A DNA stretch of 64,000 nucleotides. Source: Cytophagaceae bacterium. GTDB taxonomy: Bacteria; Bacteroidota; Bacteroidia; Cytophagales; Spirosomataceae. Both the position numbers and the translations under genes were made by a program. The stretch covers positions 372,001 through 436,000 of the forward strand of contig JAIXWQ010000008.1 in the NCBI GenBank assembly GCA_027491195.1, written 5' to 3'. Below, piece by piece: positions 1 through 8,405 of the stretch (positions within the stretch are counted from its first letter, which is position 1; each line of letters opens with the position of its first letter). Under the pieces are notes generated by a model, which had not been told where the DNA came from, searched no databases, and worked only from the letters and a program-made list of their open reading frames with translations.

Positions 1-1917
1 AACCAAATCGTACGCTTCGTTGGGATGTCCATACTTGTTCTCTGAAATAGTTTGAACTCCGGTGGGCAAGGTCATGACGGTTCCGGTGTAAGTGAATTCG
101 GACTTGCCTACTTTGGCAGCATAGGATTCCGCTTTCTCTGAATTCGCAGAACGATCGATTCCCGTCACATACATCCCGAATTTATTGCGGAACTTTTCAG
201 CCGTTTTCAATGCTTGAGACGCTTTCTCAGGATCTGCTAAGCCCATTTCCATGGGCGTATTCACCACCCAATTATGATGCAAAACAAAGCCGCGTTTCGA
301 CGTGTCTGGATCCGCCACTATTTTCTTTTCCAAAGCCTGTAATTCCTCGACGGCCCAGTCATTTTTCAAACCTTTTGCCCGTTCAATTGCCTCTTTCGTT
401 AAGGTCAGGGCCTGCGCTTTGGTGCCTCTAAAATCAGCATAGGAATTCGCAGAGGGTACCCAAAAATCGCTATTGATTTTCGATCGAATGGCTTCGTAAT
501 TTGCTGCATATTGACGTGCTAGGTCAGCTCGACCTAATTCAGAGGCCATCTTCGATGCATCTAAAAAGGCCTTCGCGCTATAAGCCGCTACATCAATCAT
601 CTCCGAATCCAATCCCTGGATTTCCATCATGCCATTTCCATCCGGAATCAAATTATGGTCTTTGTCTTGCTTCATTAGCCATTCGAGGCCTTTTTCAACC
701 AGGGGAAAATATTTCTCTAAAAAAGCCTGATCACCCGTCCAACAGTATACCTTGTAAATTAAGGAGGCAAACTGGGGTGTTTCATTCACGTTCCCAGGAT
801 TAAAGACAGATCCATTTGAACTAACCTCGTGGACGATACGGCCGTTGCCGTTGGTCTTTTCAGAAAGTTTCGCGATCAGATCGATGGTGCTGTAGGCAAC
901 GTCTTTTCGGCCAGAGGAGATCAATCCTTGCAATGAATAGGTCATATCACCGCCAAAAAACCAAGGGTAATCTGGCATCCCCGCCGTGATTCCTCGACCG
1001 ATGCCGTCCACGTCGTTGATTAACCAATCCGCATTGTACTTTAACCAGCGCATTGCTTGGGTTAAGGCAGGATCAGAAAGTTGGATTTCAGATTGCAAGG
1101 CTAATTTTTCGTAACGCTCCTTTTTTGCTTTTGCATACACGAACCCATTGGCTAAAACATCCGAATTGGTTCCGATTGCCGCTTCTTTACTGACGGAGGA
1201 TCCGCTGAATACAAAGGAAATAGACTGTTTATTATGCGCCGGAATTTGTAAGGCGTAAGATGTTCGTGCCAAAGCCGTGTTTTGTTTCTTCCCTCCTTCC
1301 ATTACATTGGCAATTGCTTTTTGTGAAGCGCCCATGACGGCGAACCAAGAGTTCTTTGCGTCTTTGGCCAACACCTGATTATTTTCATAAATCAGCTGAT
1401 CCGCCCCATCTTCCATCCCCGTTCTCTCTCCTAACCAAACCGGACGAAGATTCGAAATCGCTTCCATCGAAAACTGAATCTCTTGTGTCTGATTCGTCTT
1501 ATTCTCTAACACATATTCCACGTAAACGGCCGCTTTGCCATCCGGTACAAACTGAAATCTTCTCACTTGGATGTCAGCACCTTCATAGAGATGCTCATTC
1601 GCGAAAGGATGATTCACGAATTCGTTCGCACGATCTAAAACGACACGCTTTCCGCCCACGGTATAAGAAGCCGTGAATCCATCCCACAGTTTTATCGGAT
1701 GCGCCCAGATTCCTCCCATTTCATCTTTCACATGCCAGCCCAGTGGAGGAAAAGTGCCATCCTGGTGACCCACGAGATACAATTTATCCCCAGCGGTCAC
1801 GAAAGGAGTATGCAAAAACTCCGCCTTGCCCTTGATGGCCTCCGAAGATTGAATAAGGGGTGCGATGGATTGTTGGGCGAAAGCCGCAAAAGAGCATAAT
1901 AAAAGTAGGTACTTCAT
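1..1917 (-). CDS. Secreted six-hairpin (debranching-type) glycoside hydrolase, C-terminus cut by window edge
   Basis: The minus-strand frame is open from the ATG at 1917 to the left edge, giving 639 visible residues and no stop. Residues 1-15 (MKYLLLLCSFAAFAQ) form a signal peptide. A beta-sandwich-like N-terminal part (about 20-290) is followed by an alpha/alpha barrel with the motifs GMPDYPWFFGGDMTYSLQG (about 350) and NVNETPQFA, which are typical of amylo-alpha-1,6-glucosidase / GH15-like enzymes. By family it should cleave alpha-linked glucans or oligosaccharides in the periplasm or outside the cell. Its start codon overlaps the amidase stop by one base (TAATG), so it is the fourth gene of the alpha-glucan operon and probably translationally coupled. 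The exact GH family and linkage are not settled by what is visible. Confidence 0.75.
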   Translation of the reverse strand, partial: MKYLLLLCSFAAFAQQSIAPLIQSSEAIKGKAEFLHTPFVTAGDKLYLVGHQDGTFPPLGWHVKDEMGGIWAHPIKLWDGFTASYTVGGKRVVLDRANEFVNHPFANEHLYEGADIQVRRFQFVPDGKAAVYVEYVLENKTNQTQEIQFSMEAISNLRPVWLGERTGMEDGADQLIYENNQVLAKDAKNSWFAVMGASQKAIANVMEGGKKQNTALARTSYALQIPAHNKQSISFVFSGSSVSKEAAIGTNSDVLANGFVYAKAKKERYEKLALQSEIQLSDPALTQAMRWLKYNADWLINDVDGIGRGITAGMPDYPWFFGGDMTYSLQGLISSGRKDVAYSTIDLIAKLSEKTNGNGRIVHEVSSNGSVFNPGNVNETPQFASLIYKVYCWTGDQAFLEKYFPLVEKGLEWLMKQDKDHNLIPDGNGMMEIQGLDSEMIDVAAYSAKAFLDASKMASELGRADLARQYAANYEAIRSKINSDFWVPSANSYADFRGTKAQALTLTKEAIERAKGLKNDWAVEELQALEKKIVADPDTSKRGFVLHHNWVVNTPMEMGLADPEKASQALKTAEKFRNKFGMYVTGIDRSANSEKAESYAAKVGKSEFTYTGTVMTLPTGVQTISENKYGHPNEAYDLV

Positions 1918-3551
1918 TATAAAAACGGCTTAGGATGCACCTCTTCGTGCCCCGTATGATCCTGGTAAAATTGTGCGATACGCAACAAAGTACCTTCATC
2001 GTATAATTTCCCTACGAATGAAATACCGGTTGGTAAACCGCTCTTCGCATCCAAACCCGTAGGCACACAAACCACCGGATGGCCTGTTAAATTCGTGATA
2101 GCTGATTGATTTCCGCCTCCGCGTGATGGGCAAATAATGGCATCAAATTGCGAAACAACCTTGTTCACTTCTTGCATTAACAGGTAGCGATGGCGTTGCG
2201 CATTGATATATTCGACAGCTGGCACGAAACGAGCGGTTCTGAATTGATTAGGCCAGTCGTATTTGGTTTGGCGTGTCAGTTGATCATCGATGTTTTTACG
2301 CGTCATTTCATCGAATTGTGCGGCACATTCAGCACCGATGACAACGTCCATGATGTTTACTTTGTACACTTTCTCATCTGGAAATTCGACCGGAATTAAT
2401 TCCACCCCTTGTTTGCGCAGATCCGCTAACACCTTCCATTCGCTGCGGCTGGTGTCTTTAATTTTGTCAAAATAATTCTTCGCATAGCCGATCTTCATTC
2501 CTTTAATAGGACGATTCGCTTGGTAATTAAAGGGCATATTTACAGCTGCCAAATCCTTACCATCTGTTCCGTGCAAATAGTTAAATACGATGGCGGCGTC
2601 ATTAGCCGAACGGCAAATCGGACCTACTTTGTCCAAGGAATAACTCAAGGCCATCGCCCCCGAGCGGGAAATACTACCGAAAGTAGGACGTAAACCCGTC
2701 GCTCCACAAGTGGTGGAAGGAGAAACGATACTACCCCAAGTCTCCGTACCAATCGCGAATGGAACTAAACCAGCGACAGTAGCTGATGCAGAACCAGCCG
2801 AAGAACCGGACGATCCGTAATTCAAATTCCAGGGATTTTTCGTTCTTCCGCCATACCAATAATCGCCCATGGCAAGTGCCCCTAGGGTAAATTTAGCGAC
2901 CAAAACAGCGCCTGATTCCTTCAATTTCGAGTACACATACGCATCTTCGTCGATGGTCTGATCCTTGTATGGAGCCGCACCCCAGGTCGTCTTCGTGCCT
3001 TTCACCGCAAACAAATCCTTCAATCCATAAGGAATCCCATGTAATAAACCTCGGTATTTTCCTGCCGCTATTTCCTGATCCGCTTGAAGCGCTTGGGTTA
3101 AAGCCAGATCCTCTTGAAGACTGATAACACATTGCAAAGTCTCGCCATGCTTTTTGATTCGCTCGATGAAAAATTGCGTCAATTCGACCGAGGTGATTTG
3201 CTTTGTCTTTAGTAGCTGCGCGAGTTGATCGATGGAGTAAAACGCTAACTCATTCCGGTTTTTCGGAAGTGTCGCTTTAACCGCAGGCCATACAACCGGA
3301 CGCTGCGTTTGATCGAATTTCATGCCCGGAAGTTTTGGGTTTTGCCAAAGACTCAAAGGCACATTATTGTTCAACGATAGCGCGTGCATCGCCTTGTAAT
3401 TTGCTAGATTATCCACCACATCCGAATACAGGGTGTCCAATTCCTGTGTCGTGAATTGAAGATCGAAAAGGGCAGCCGCACCGGAAAGATCCGATTTTGT
3501 TTGAGCGGATGCCGAAATAGCAAACAGCAAAAGAAAGGCGATTTTTTTCAT
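1917..3551 (-). CDS. Exported amidase-signature family protein (GatA-like fold)
   Basis: 544 residues with an N-terminal signal peptide (MKKIAFLLLFAISASAQ). The amidase-signature triad is visible: Lys178 in GIPYGLKDL, cis-Ser250 in the run GSSGSSAGSASA, and nucleophile Ser274 in GTETWGSI. Proteins of this family hydrolyse amide bonds through a Ser-cisSer-Lys triad. The signal peptide and the absence of gatC or gatB exclude the tRNA amidotransferase subunit, so this is a periplasmic or surface amidase of unknown substrate. It starts 2 bases after the upstream GH13 gene ends and shares a base with the next gene, so it is embedded in a glucan-degradation operon, which is an unusual place for an amidase. 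Substrates could be peptide or N-acyl amides attached to glycans, but that is only a guess. Confidence 0.85.
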   Translation of the reverse strand: MKKIAFLLLFAISASAQTKSDLSGAAALFDLQFTTQELDTLYSDVVDNLANYKAMHALSLNNNVPLSLWQNPKLPGMKFDQTQRPVVWPAVKATLPKNRNELAFYSIDQLAQLLKTKQITSVELTQFFIERIKKHGETLQCVISLQEDLALTQALQADQEIAAGKYRGLLHGIPYGLKDLFAVKGTKTTWGAAPYKDQTIDEDAYVYSKLKESGAVLVAKFTLGALAMGDYWYGGRTKNPWNLNYGSSGSSAGSASATVAGLVPFAIGTETWGSIVSPSTTCGATGLRPTFGSISRSGAMALSYSLDKVGPICRSANDAAIVFNYLHGTDGKDLAAVNMPFNYQANRPIKGMKIGYAKNYFDKIKDTSRSEWKVLADLRKQGVELIPVEFPDEKVYKVNIMDVVIGAECAAQFDEMTRKNIDDQLTRQTKYDWPNQFRTARFVPAVEYINAQRHRYLLMQEVNKVVSQFDAIICPSRGGGNQSAITNLTGHPVVCVPTGLDAKSGLPTGISFVGKLYDEGTLLRIAQFYQDHTGHEEVHPKPFL

Positions 3552-3553
3552 GA

Positions 3554-6310
3554 TTATTGAAGAAGTAGTTTTTTACGCTGAGTGTTAACTTGGATGAAAT
3601 AAAGCCCTTTGGGTAGATTTTGAGTGGATAAGGTCGTGGAATTTACTCCTTTTATTTGAGGTAAACTCCTATGATACACTTCTCTTCCCATGGCATCCAC
3701 CATTTTCAAGGCAGTTTCTCCCGTTGAGGTAGCTTCCCAGTCTACTTTCACCATTTCCCTTGCCGGGTTCGGATACACCTGAAGAGCAATGGACTCTGAC
3801 TCTATGCCTAATATGTTAAAATCAGGGACAGACCAAGGCACTAAACCAAGGTCAGTCGTATTCCAAGAAACATTGGTTAAGAGGTGAAATTCGCCTGGCA
3901 ATAAATTCATTTTTGCCTCCGCATTTTTCACTTCAAAAGACTTTCCACTGAAATAATCATACCAAAGTCCAGTCGTTGGAAAACTAGCCGATACTGCCTG
4001 AGAAGTAATTTCAGGATTCGCAATCAGCAAGACATATTCGGATCCTTTCGTAACTAAATTTCGCTTGACCGCCCCAATCGCTCCCACGGTAAAATCAGTG
4101 GAAGTAAAGATCGCTTTAGAAGATTTCAAAGCGCCTAATTGCTGGTACACTTTCAATAATTTAGCCCGTTCTGAATCTTGCTGATAGGACCATTTTAGTG
4201 GTTTAGTACCCGTGCGACCATTTTCATTGATGGATACATCGTAGCCTAATTCCCCAAATTGCCAGATCATTTTAGGCCCAGGTATCGTAAAGAAAGTGGC
4301 TACAGCCATTTTCATCCGCTCTAATCTTTCTTGAGCGGTGAAGACTTTCTTTCCTGCATTCGCCACTTCTACCATCAAGCGCTCCTCATCATGAGACTCG
4401 ATGTAATTCAGCACACTTGGATTCGTGAATCCCCGCATTTTATAAGAGGCTTGACTGAAATCTTGCGTGTAGCCTTGCGCGATGCGCGTCATATCGAATT
4501 TCGAATTCCCCCACAATAACATCCCGTAATTGCCTAATTCATTCTCCTCGTTGTTCGCCGCAAAATGCTCTAGAATCACATAAGCAGACGCGTCATACGA
4601 ACGAATTTTATCATAGATCCTTTTCCAAATCTTCACGCGGGACGCGTCGTATTGTCCCCACAGATCGACGTTTGAACCGGACGGGGTTTGTGTAAAACCT
4701 TTGGACAAATCAAAACGATAACCGTCTATCTTGTATTCCTGAAGCCAAAACTTCGTCACCACATCTACAAGCCACTGCGTATGCGCACTCTCGTGATTAA
4801 AATCAAAGAAAACGCTGTACGGGTGCGTCGCGGAAGGGTTAAAAAACGGACTTGTTGCTAAAGGCTTCGACCCATCCCAATACATTTTTACATAGGGATT
4901 TTCGTAATCCGCCTGGTTCAACACGATATCCATAATGACCGCCATTCCATTTTCATGGCATTTGTCAATCAAATACTTCAAATCATTTTTCGTCCCATAG
5001 GCCTTATCCGGCGCCGTGTAAAAAATGGGATTATAACCCCAGGAATCATTCCCAGAGAACTCCGCTACCGGCATTAATTCGATCGCATTAATTCCTAATT
5101 TCTTCAAATATCCGAGCGAATCCGCTACCGTTTTGTAGCGTCTATCCGCCACAAAATCTCTCACTAAAAGTTCATAAACGTGTAGATTGGAAGAGGCTGG
5201 ACGCGTAAAATTAGTTGTCTTCCAGACGTATGGAGTTGCCCCCGATTCGAACACGGACACGATTCCTTTGGCACCCGTCGGATAGGTTTTAAGCGAAGGA
5301 TAGGTCGTCGCAGAAATGTAGGTATCGTTCGAAGGATCTAGTATTTTTTCTGTCAAAGGATCAGCCACCGCTAATTTCCCATCTACCCAAAACTGATAAG
5401 CTACCTCTTTTCCAGGCACCTGAGGGCCTAAATCCACCCAATATCGCAAACCATCTGCCGTCCGTTTCATCAGATAAGCTGGCAAGGCCGCCCAATTAGA
5501 AAACTCACCTATCGCATAAACGAAGGAAGTCGAAGGCGCATAAAAACACAAGATCACGCGATCACCCACGTAGTTTACTCCGTCCTTAATTCCAGCCGGT
5601 AAAGCCTCCGTAACCACCGCGGGTTTTGTCAGAATTCTCACCGAGTCTTTCAAGGTATTCGAACCCGATGTTCCTTCTAGAATCAAGGTATGAAGCTTGC
5701 CCTTTTCTGCACCCAAACTGTAGGTATAATTAATAGAATCCGAAGAGCTCGCGGTCGATAAAACCGTCCCCCCAGATTTCAAACTAATCGAAGAAGTCGC
5801 AGAAAATTTCGCGCGAACGTTTACCGAAGTTCCAGCGTCTGCCAAAGTAAAGGACTCCGTCGGAGCTAACCATTTCAAGGCATAGGAACCCGCATAGAGT
5901 TTCAAAATAAAATCCTCCGTCTGCGCCTTCCCATCTCCGCTCTTTAATAGCAATCCTAATTTTACAATCGGATTTCCAGCTGGCACATTGAAATAGGTTC
6001 TTGGTGTAAGTTTGATGGACCACTTATCATTTCCTAAAGAGGTCATCTTTCCTTTTTCGAAAGGAACACTGAAATTGGTTTGGCCTGCTGGCTGGTATTT
6101 GAAGGCGTCACCCGCATCCGCATCACCGGCACCAGACCATAAGAATACATCGGACGTTTTGCCTAAAAGACCAGAAGCCCGCGAGTCTTTCGCGAGCTTC
6201 AAATCAAAAATTAAGGTAATCTCTTTATCTCCAGTAGGAAAAATCTCCTCGGTGCTTACCTGAGCGAGGGCAGAAAAAGAGAATAATAATAATAAAACTA
6301 AATACCTCAT
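3554..6310 (-). CDS. T9SS-exported GH13 alpha-amylase-family protein with CBM48-like domain
   Basis: 918 residues: signal peptide (1-16), a Bacteroidota N-terminal beta domain resembling DUF4961 (about 20-140), a second beta domain (about 145-230), a CBM48/isoamylase-N-like module around 250-312 (GEFSNWAALPAYLMKR), a GH13 barrel (about 375-720) and a Por-type T9SS sorting tail from 843 (VYPNPAREMVKV) to the C-terminus. Catalytic residues are Asp534 (YRFDLSK), Glu581 (VILEHF) and Asp641 (ESHDEER). Region I reads DIVLNQ (461-466), with Gln where most GH13 enzymes have His. It should act on alpha-1,4/1,6 glucans at the cell surface or in the medium after T9SS export. The start overlaps the stop of the upstream GH13 gene by 4 bases (ATGA). 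Hydrolase versus transferase or branching activity cannot be decided. Confidence 0.9.
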   Translation of the reverse strand: MRYLVLLLLFSFSALAQVSTEEIFPTGDKEITLIFDLKLAKDSRASGLLGKTSDVFLWSGAGDADAGDAFKYQPAGQTNFSVPFEKGKMTSLGNDKWSIKLTPRTYFNVPAGNPIVKLGLLLKSGDGKAQTEDFILKLYAGSYALKWLAPTESFTLADAGTSVNVRAKFSATSSISLKSGGTVLSTASSSDSINYTYSLGAEKGKLHTLILEGTSGSNTLKDSVRILTKPAVVTEALPAGIKDGVNYVGDRVILCFYAPSTSFVYAIGEFSNWAALPAYLMKRTADGLRYWVDLGPQVPGKEVAYQFWVDGKLAVADPLTEKILDPSNDTYISATTYPSLKTYPTGAKGIVSVFESGATPYVWKTTNFTRPASSNLHVYELLVRDFVADRRYKTVADSLGYLKKLGINAIELMPVAEFSGNDSWGYNPIFYTAPDKAYGTKNDLKYLIDKCHENGMAVIMDIVLNQADYENPYVKMYWDGSKPLATSPFFNPSATHPYSVFFDFNHESAHTQWLVDVVTKFWLQEYKIDGYRFDLSKGFTQTPSGSNVDLWGQYDASRVKIWKRIYDKIRSYDASAYVILEHFAANNEENELGNYGMLLWGNSKFDMTRIAQGYTQDFSQASYKMRGFTNPSVLNYIESHDEERLMVEVANAGKKVFTAQERLERMKMAVATFFTIPGPKMIWQFGELGYDVSINENGRTGTKPLKWSYQQDSERAKLLKVYQQLGALKSSKAIFTSTDFTVGAIGAVKRNLVTKGSEYVLLIANPEITSQAVSASFPTTGLWYDYFSGKSFEVKNAEAKMNLLPGEFHLLTNVSWNTTDLGLVPWSVPDFNILGIESESIALQVYPNPAREMVKVDWEATSTGETALKMVDAMGREVYHRSLPQIKGVNSTTLSTQNLPKGLYFIQVNTQRKKLLLQ

Positions 6311-8166
6311 CGGATTTCAAAAATTTGTGCCGACTTAGCAGGCACGTTCAAGGTCTTTCCGAAAACGACATCCGTCGAATCCATCACATTATGTGCCTTC
6401 GCTCCAGCCGGTAAAATCTCCTCATAGTGGCTCAAATCGATGTTGCGAGCGTCCGCATTTTTATTCAACACCACCATCACTTTTTGTGTAGCAGTATAGC
6501 GGAAATACACATACACGCCATTGCCTTCGCCGGAATTTTCTGGGCCAAAATGCAACAATTTGCCCTTGTGAATCGCCTCTGAACCTTTTCTCCAGCTCAA
6601 AATCTTCTTGAAGAAATCCTGCATCGCTTTTTCATCCGCTGTCATGTTCGCACCCGTAAAGGCATTCTTCGAATCGCCAGCCCAGCCACCTGGGAAGTCG
6701 CCACGAATTTCACCGTGCTCGTTTGATTTCGGATTTGACATTAATATTTCTGTACCATAAAATACCTGTGGAATACCGCGCGTCGTGAAAATATAGGTCA
6801 TCGCCATCTTCAATAAGGCTTGATCATGTTTCACTTGTGTGTAGATACGTGACATATCGTGGTTATCACCAAACACCACCAAATTATCCGGATTCGCATA
6901 CACTAAATCGTTCGAAATCACGCTATAGATTTTGTTCAAACCTTTGCCCCATTCCTTATCATTCTCGTTCATCGCCTCAGAAATCGCGTTCTGTAATGGG
7001 AAGTCCATTAATGCCGGCAAAGAAGATTTATACCCATCGCGGTTCACTTTTCCGCGCTGCCAGTAAGAGGTAATGATCGGATTAGATGACCATTCCTCGC
7101 CTACCATATTTAAATTAGGGTATTCATTCAAAACAGCATCTGACCACATCGTCGCAAATTCCTTCGTCGAATACGGGTAAGTATCAATACGTAAACCTCC
7201 TAAGTGCGCATATTCAATCCACCAAATCGTGTTTTGGATGATGTATTGCTGCATGAAAGGATTCTTCTGATTTAAGTCTGGCATAGCTGGAACAAACCAA
7301 CCTTCTGTTTGCAATTTCGCATCGTATGTAGACACGTGTGGATCCTGAACCGTTTCGCGGCGGTGCGTCGTTGATGTGAATTTTCCACCAAAATTAATCC
7401 AATCGGTAAACGGCATATCATCCATCCACCAGTGACCACTTCCACAGTGATTCAAAATAATATCTTTGATCAAATACATCCCGTTCGCCTGGGTCTTCAT
7501 TCCCAGTTCGCGGTAGTCTTCATTCGTTCCAAAACGGCGGTCAATCTTATAGTGATCCGTAATTCCGTAGCCATGATAGCTTTCTAGGGTTTGGTCATTC
7601 TCCACCTCCGGCATATTCCAGATCGCCGTAAAACCCATATTTTTTATGTAGTCCAAATGGTCTAAAATCCCACGCAAATCACCCCCGTGGCGATCATACA
7701 AGGCCCCTCTGTTCAAGGACATATCACGCATTCCAGCCACTTTATCATTTGCTGGATTCCCATTTGCAAAGCGATCAGGTGTAATTAAGTAGATCACATC
7801 CTTCGTCGAATAAGAGGGACGATTCGCTGAATTTTTGGCGCGAGCCTCTAGGCTATAATTTACCGTATGAATCACGACGCCATTCTTCTTAATGATCAAA
7901 GGATAGGTTCCAGCTTGCGCGTTAGGTGCCACCACTAAATCAACGAATATATAATTAGGGCTATCGCCATTCGTTACTTTCTTCACGGTTAAACCAGCTT
8001 TTGTTGAGCTAACCGTTCCGCCTTGAAGGTCTTTGGCTTTAATTAATAATTGTAAATTCGGGTTCTTCATTCCCACCCACCAATTCAGTGGCTCTACGCG
8101 AAGATCTTGAGAATTTAAGGAGAATGAGGCACAAAATAACAGGCCTAGAAAAAGGACTTTTTTCAT
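6307..8166 (-). CDS. Neopullulanase / cyclomaltodextrinase-type GH13 (SusA-like)
   Basis: 619 residues with a signal peptide (about 1-20), a cyclomaltodextrinase-type N-terminal beta domain (RVEPLNWWVGMKNPNLQLL, about 23-105), a GH13 barrel and a short C-terminal beta domain. All four GH13 regions are intact: DIILNH (235-240), GLRID with Asp328, VGEEW with Glu357, and DNHD ending at Asp437. SusA-like enzymes sit in the periplasm and cut maltodextrins imported by a SusCD system; no susC or susD lies in this window. It is the first gene of the four-gene minus-strand operon running to the left edge. Two palindromes in the 239-bp divergent region to glmS (8196-8208 and 8300-8326) are candidate control sites. 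Confidence 0.92.
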   Translation of the reverse strand: MKKVLFLGLLFCASFSLNSQDLRVEPLNWWVGMKNPNLQLLIKAKDLQGGTVSSTKAGLTVKKVTNGDSPNYIFVDLVVAPNAQAGTYPLIIKKNGVVIHTVNYSLEARAKNSANRPSYSTKDVIYLITPDRFANGNPANDKVAGMRDMSLNRGALYDRHGGDLRGILDHLDYIKNMGFTAIWNMPEVENDQTLESYHGYGITDHYKIDRRFGTNEDYRELGMKTQANGMYLIKDIILNHCGSGHWWMDDMPFTDWINFGGKFTSTTHRRETVQDPHVSTYDAKLQTEGWFVPAMPDLNQKNPFMQQYIIQNTIWWIEYAHLGGLRIDTYPYSTKEFATMWSDAVLNEYPNLNMVGEEWSSNPIITSYWQRGKVNRDGYKSSLPALMDFPLQNAISEAMNENDKEWGKGLNKIYSVISNDLVYANPDNLVVFGDNHDMSRIYTQVKHDQALLKMAMTYIFTTRGIPQVFYGTEILMSNPKSNEHGEIRGDFPGGWAGDSKNAFTGANMTADEKAMQDFFKKILSWRKGSEAIHKGKLLHFGPENSGEGNGVYVYFRYTATQKVMVVLNKNADARNIDLSHYEEILPAGAKAHNVMDSTDVVFGKTLNVPAKSAQIFEIR

Positions 8167-8195
8167 AAAATGATTTTAATGTAAATGATTGAGGG

Positions 8196-8208
8196 GCTGT
8201 CAGACAGC
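8196..8208. promoter_or_regulatory. 13-bp perfect palindrome in the GH13 operon leader
   Basis: GCTGTCAGACAGC is a 6+1+6 perfect palindrome 29 bases upstream of the SusA-like start codon. It may be a small RNA hairpin in the leader or a repressor site. No T-run follows it on the minus strand, so it is not an intrinsic terminator. Function is unknown. Confidence 0.4.
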
Positions 8209-8299
8209 TTTCACGAAAATAGTCAAAAATAGCGAATCAGCGGAGCCTTCCCGGAAGAATCCTATTATAACCACAAACCGGTAAGTAAAATATGCCCGA

Positions 8300-8326
8300 T
8301 TAATTTGGTATTATACCCCAAATTAA
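8300..8326. promoter_or_regulatory. 27-bp interrupted palindrome between GH13 operon and glmS
   Basis: The arms TTAATTTGG and CCAAATTAA are perfect 9-bp inverted repeats around a centre that is itself nearly symmetric (GTATTATACC). On the plus strand a TTTG inside the left arm lies 20 bases before GATATTTG (8328-8335), a 7/8 match to the Bacteroidota -7 element, so the palindrome would cover the -33 box and spacer of a glmS promoter. This fits an operator for a dimeric regulator of glmS, the glucan operon, or both. The promoter assignment is inference. Confidence 0.5.
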
Positions 8327-8405
8327 AGATATTTGCTAGGAAAATAGGCACAATAGGCCCCAAAGACTGATTATTCAAATAATACAAATATAAATATTCT
8401 CTTTT

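Noticed and set aside
8167-8405. glmS ribozyme in the glmS leader
   Set aside because: No conserved core of the ribozyme can be read, and the likely leader is too short; the ribozyme is typical of Firmicutes.
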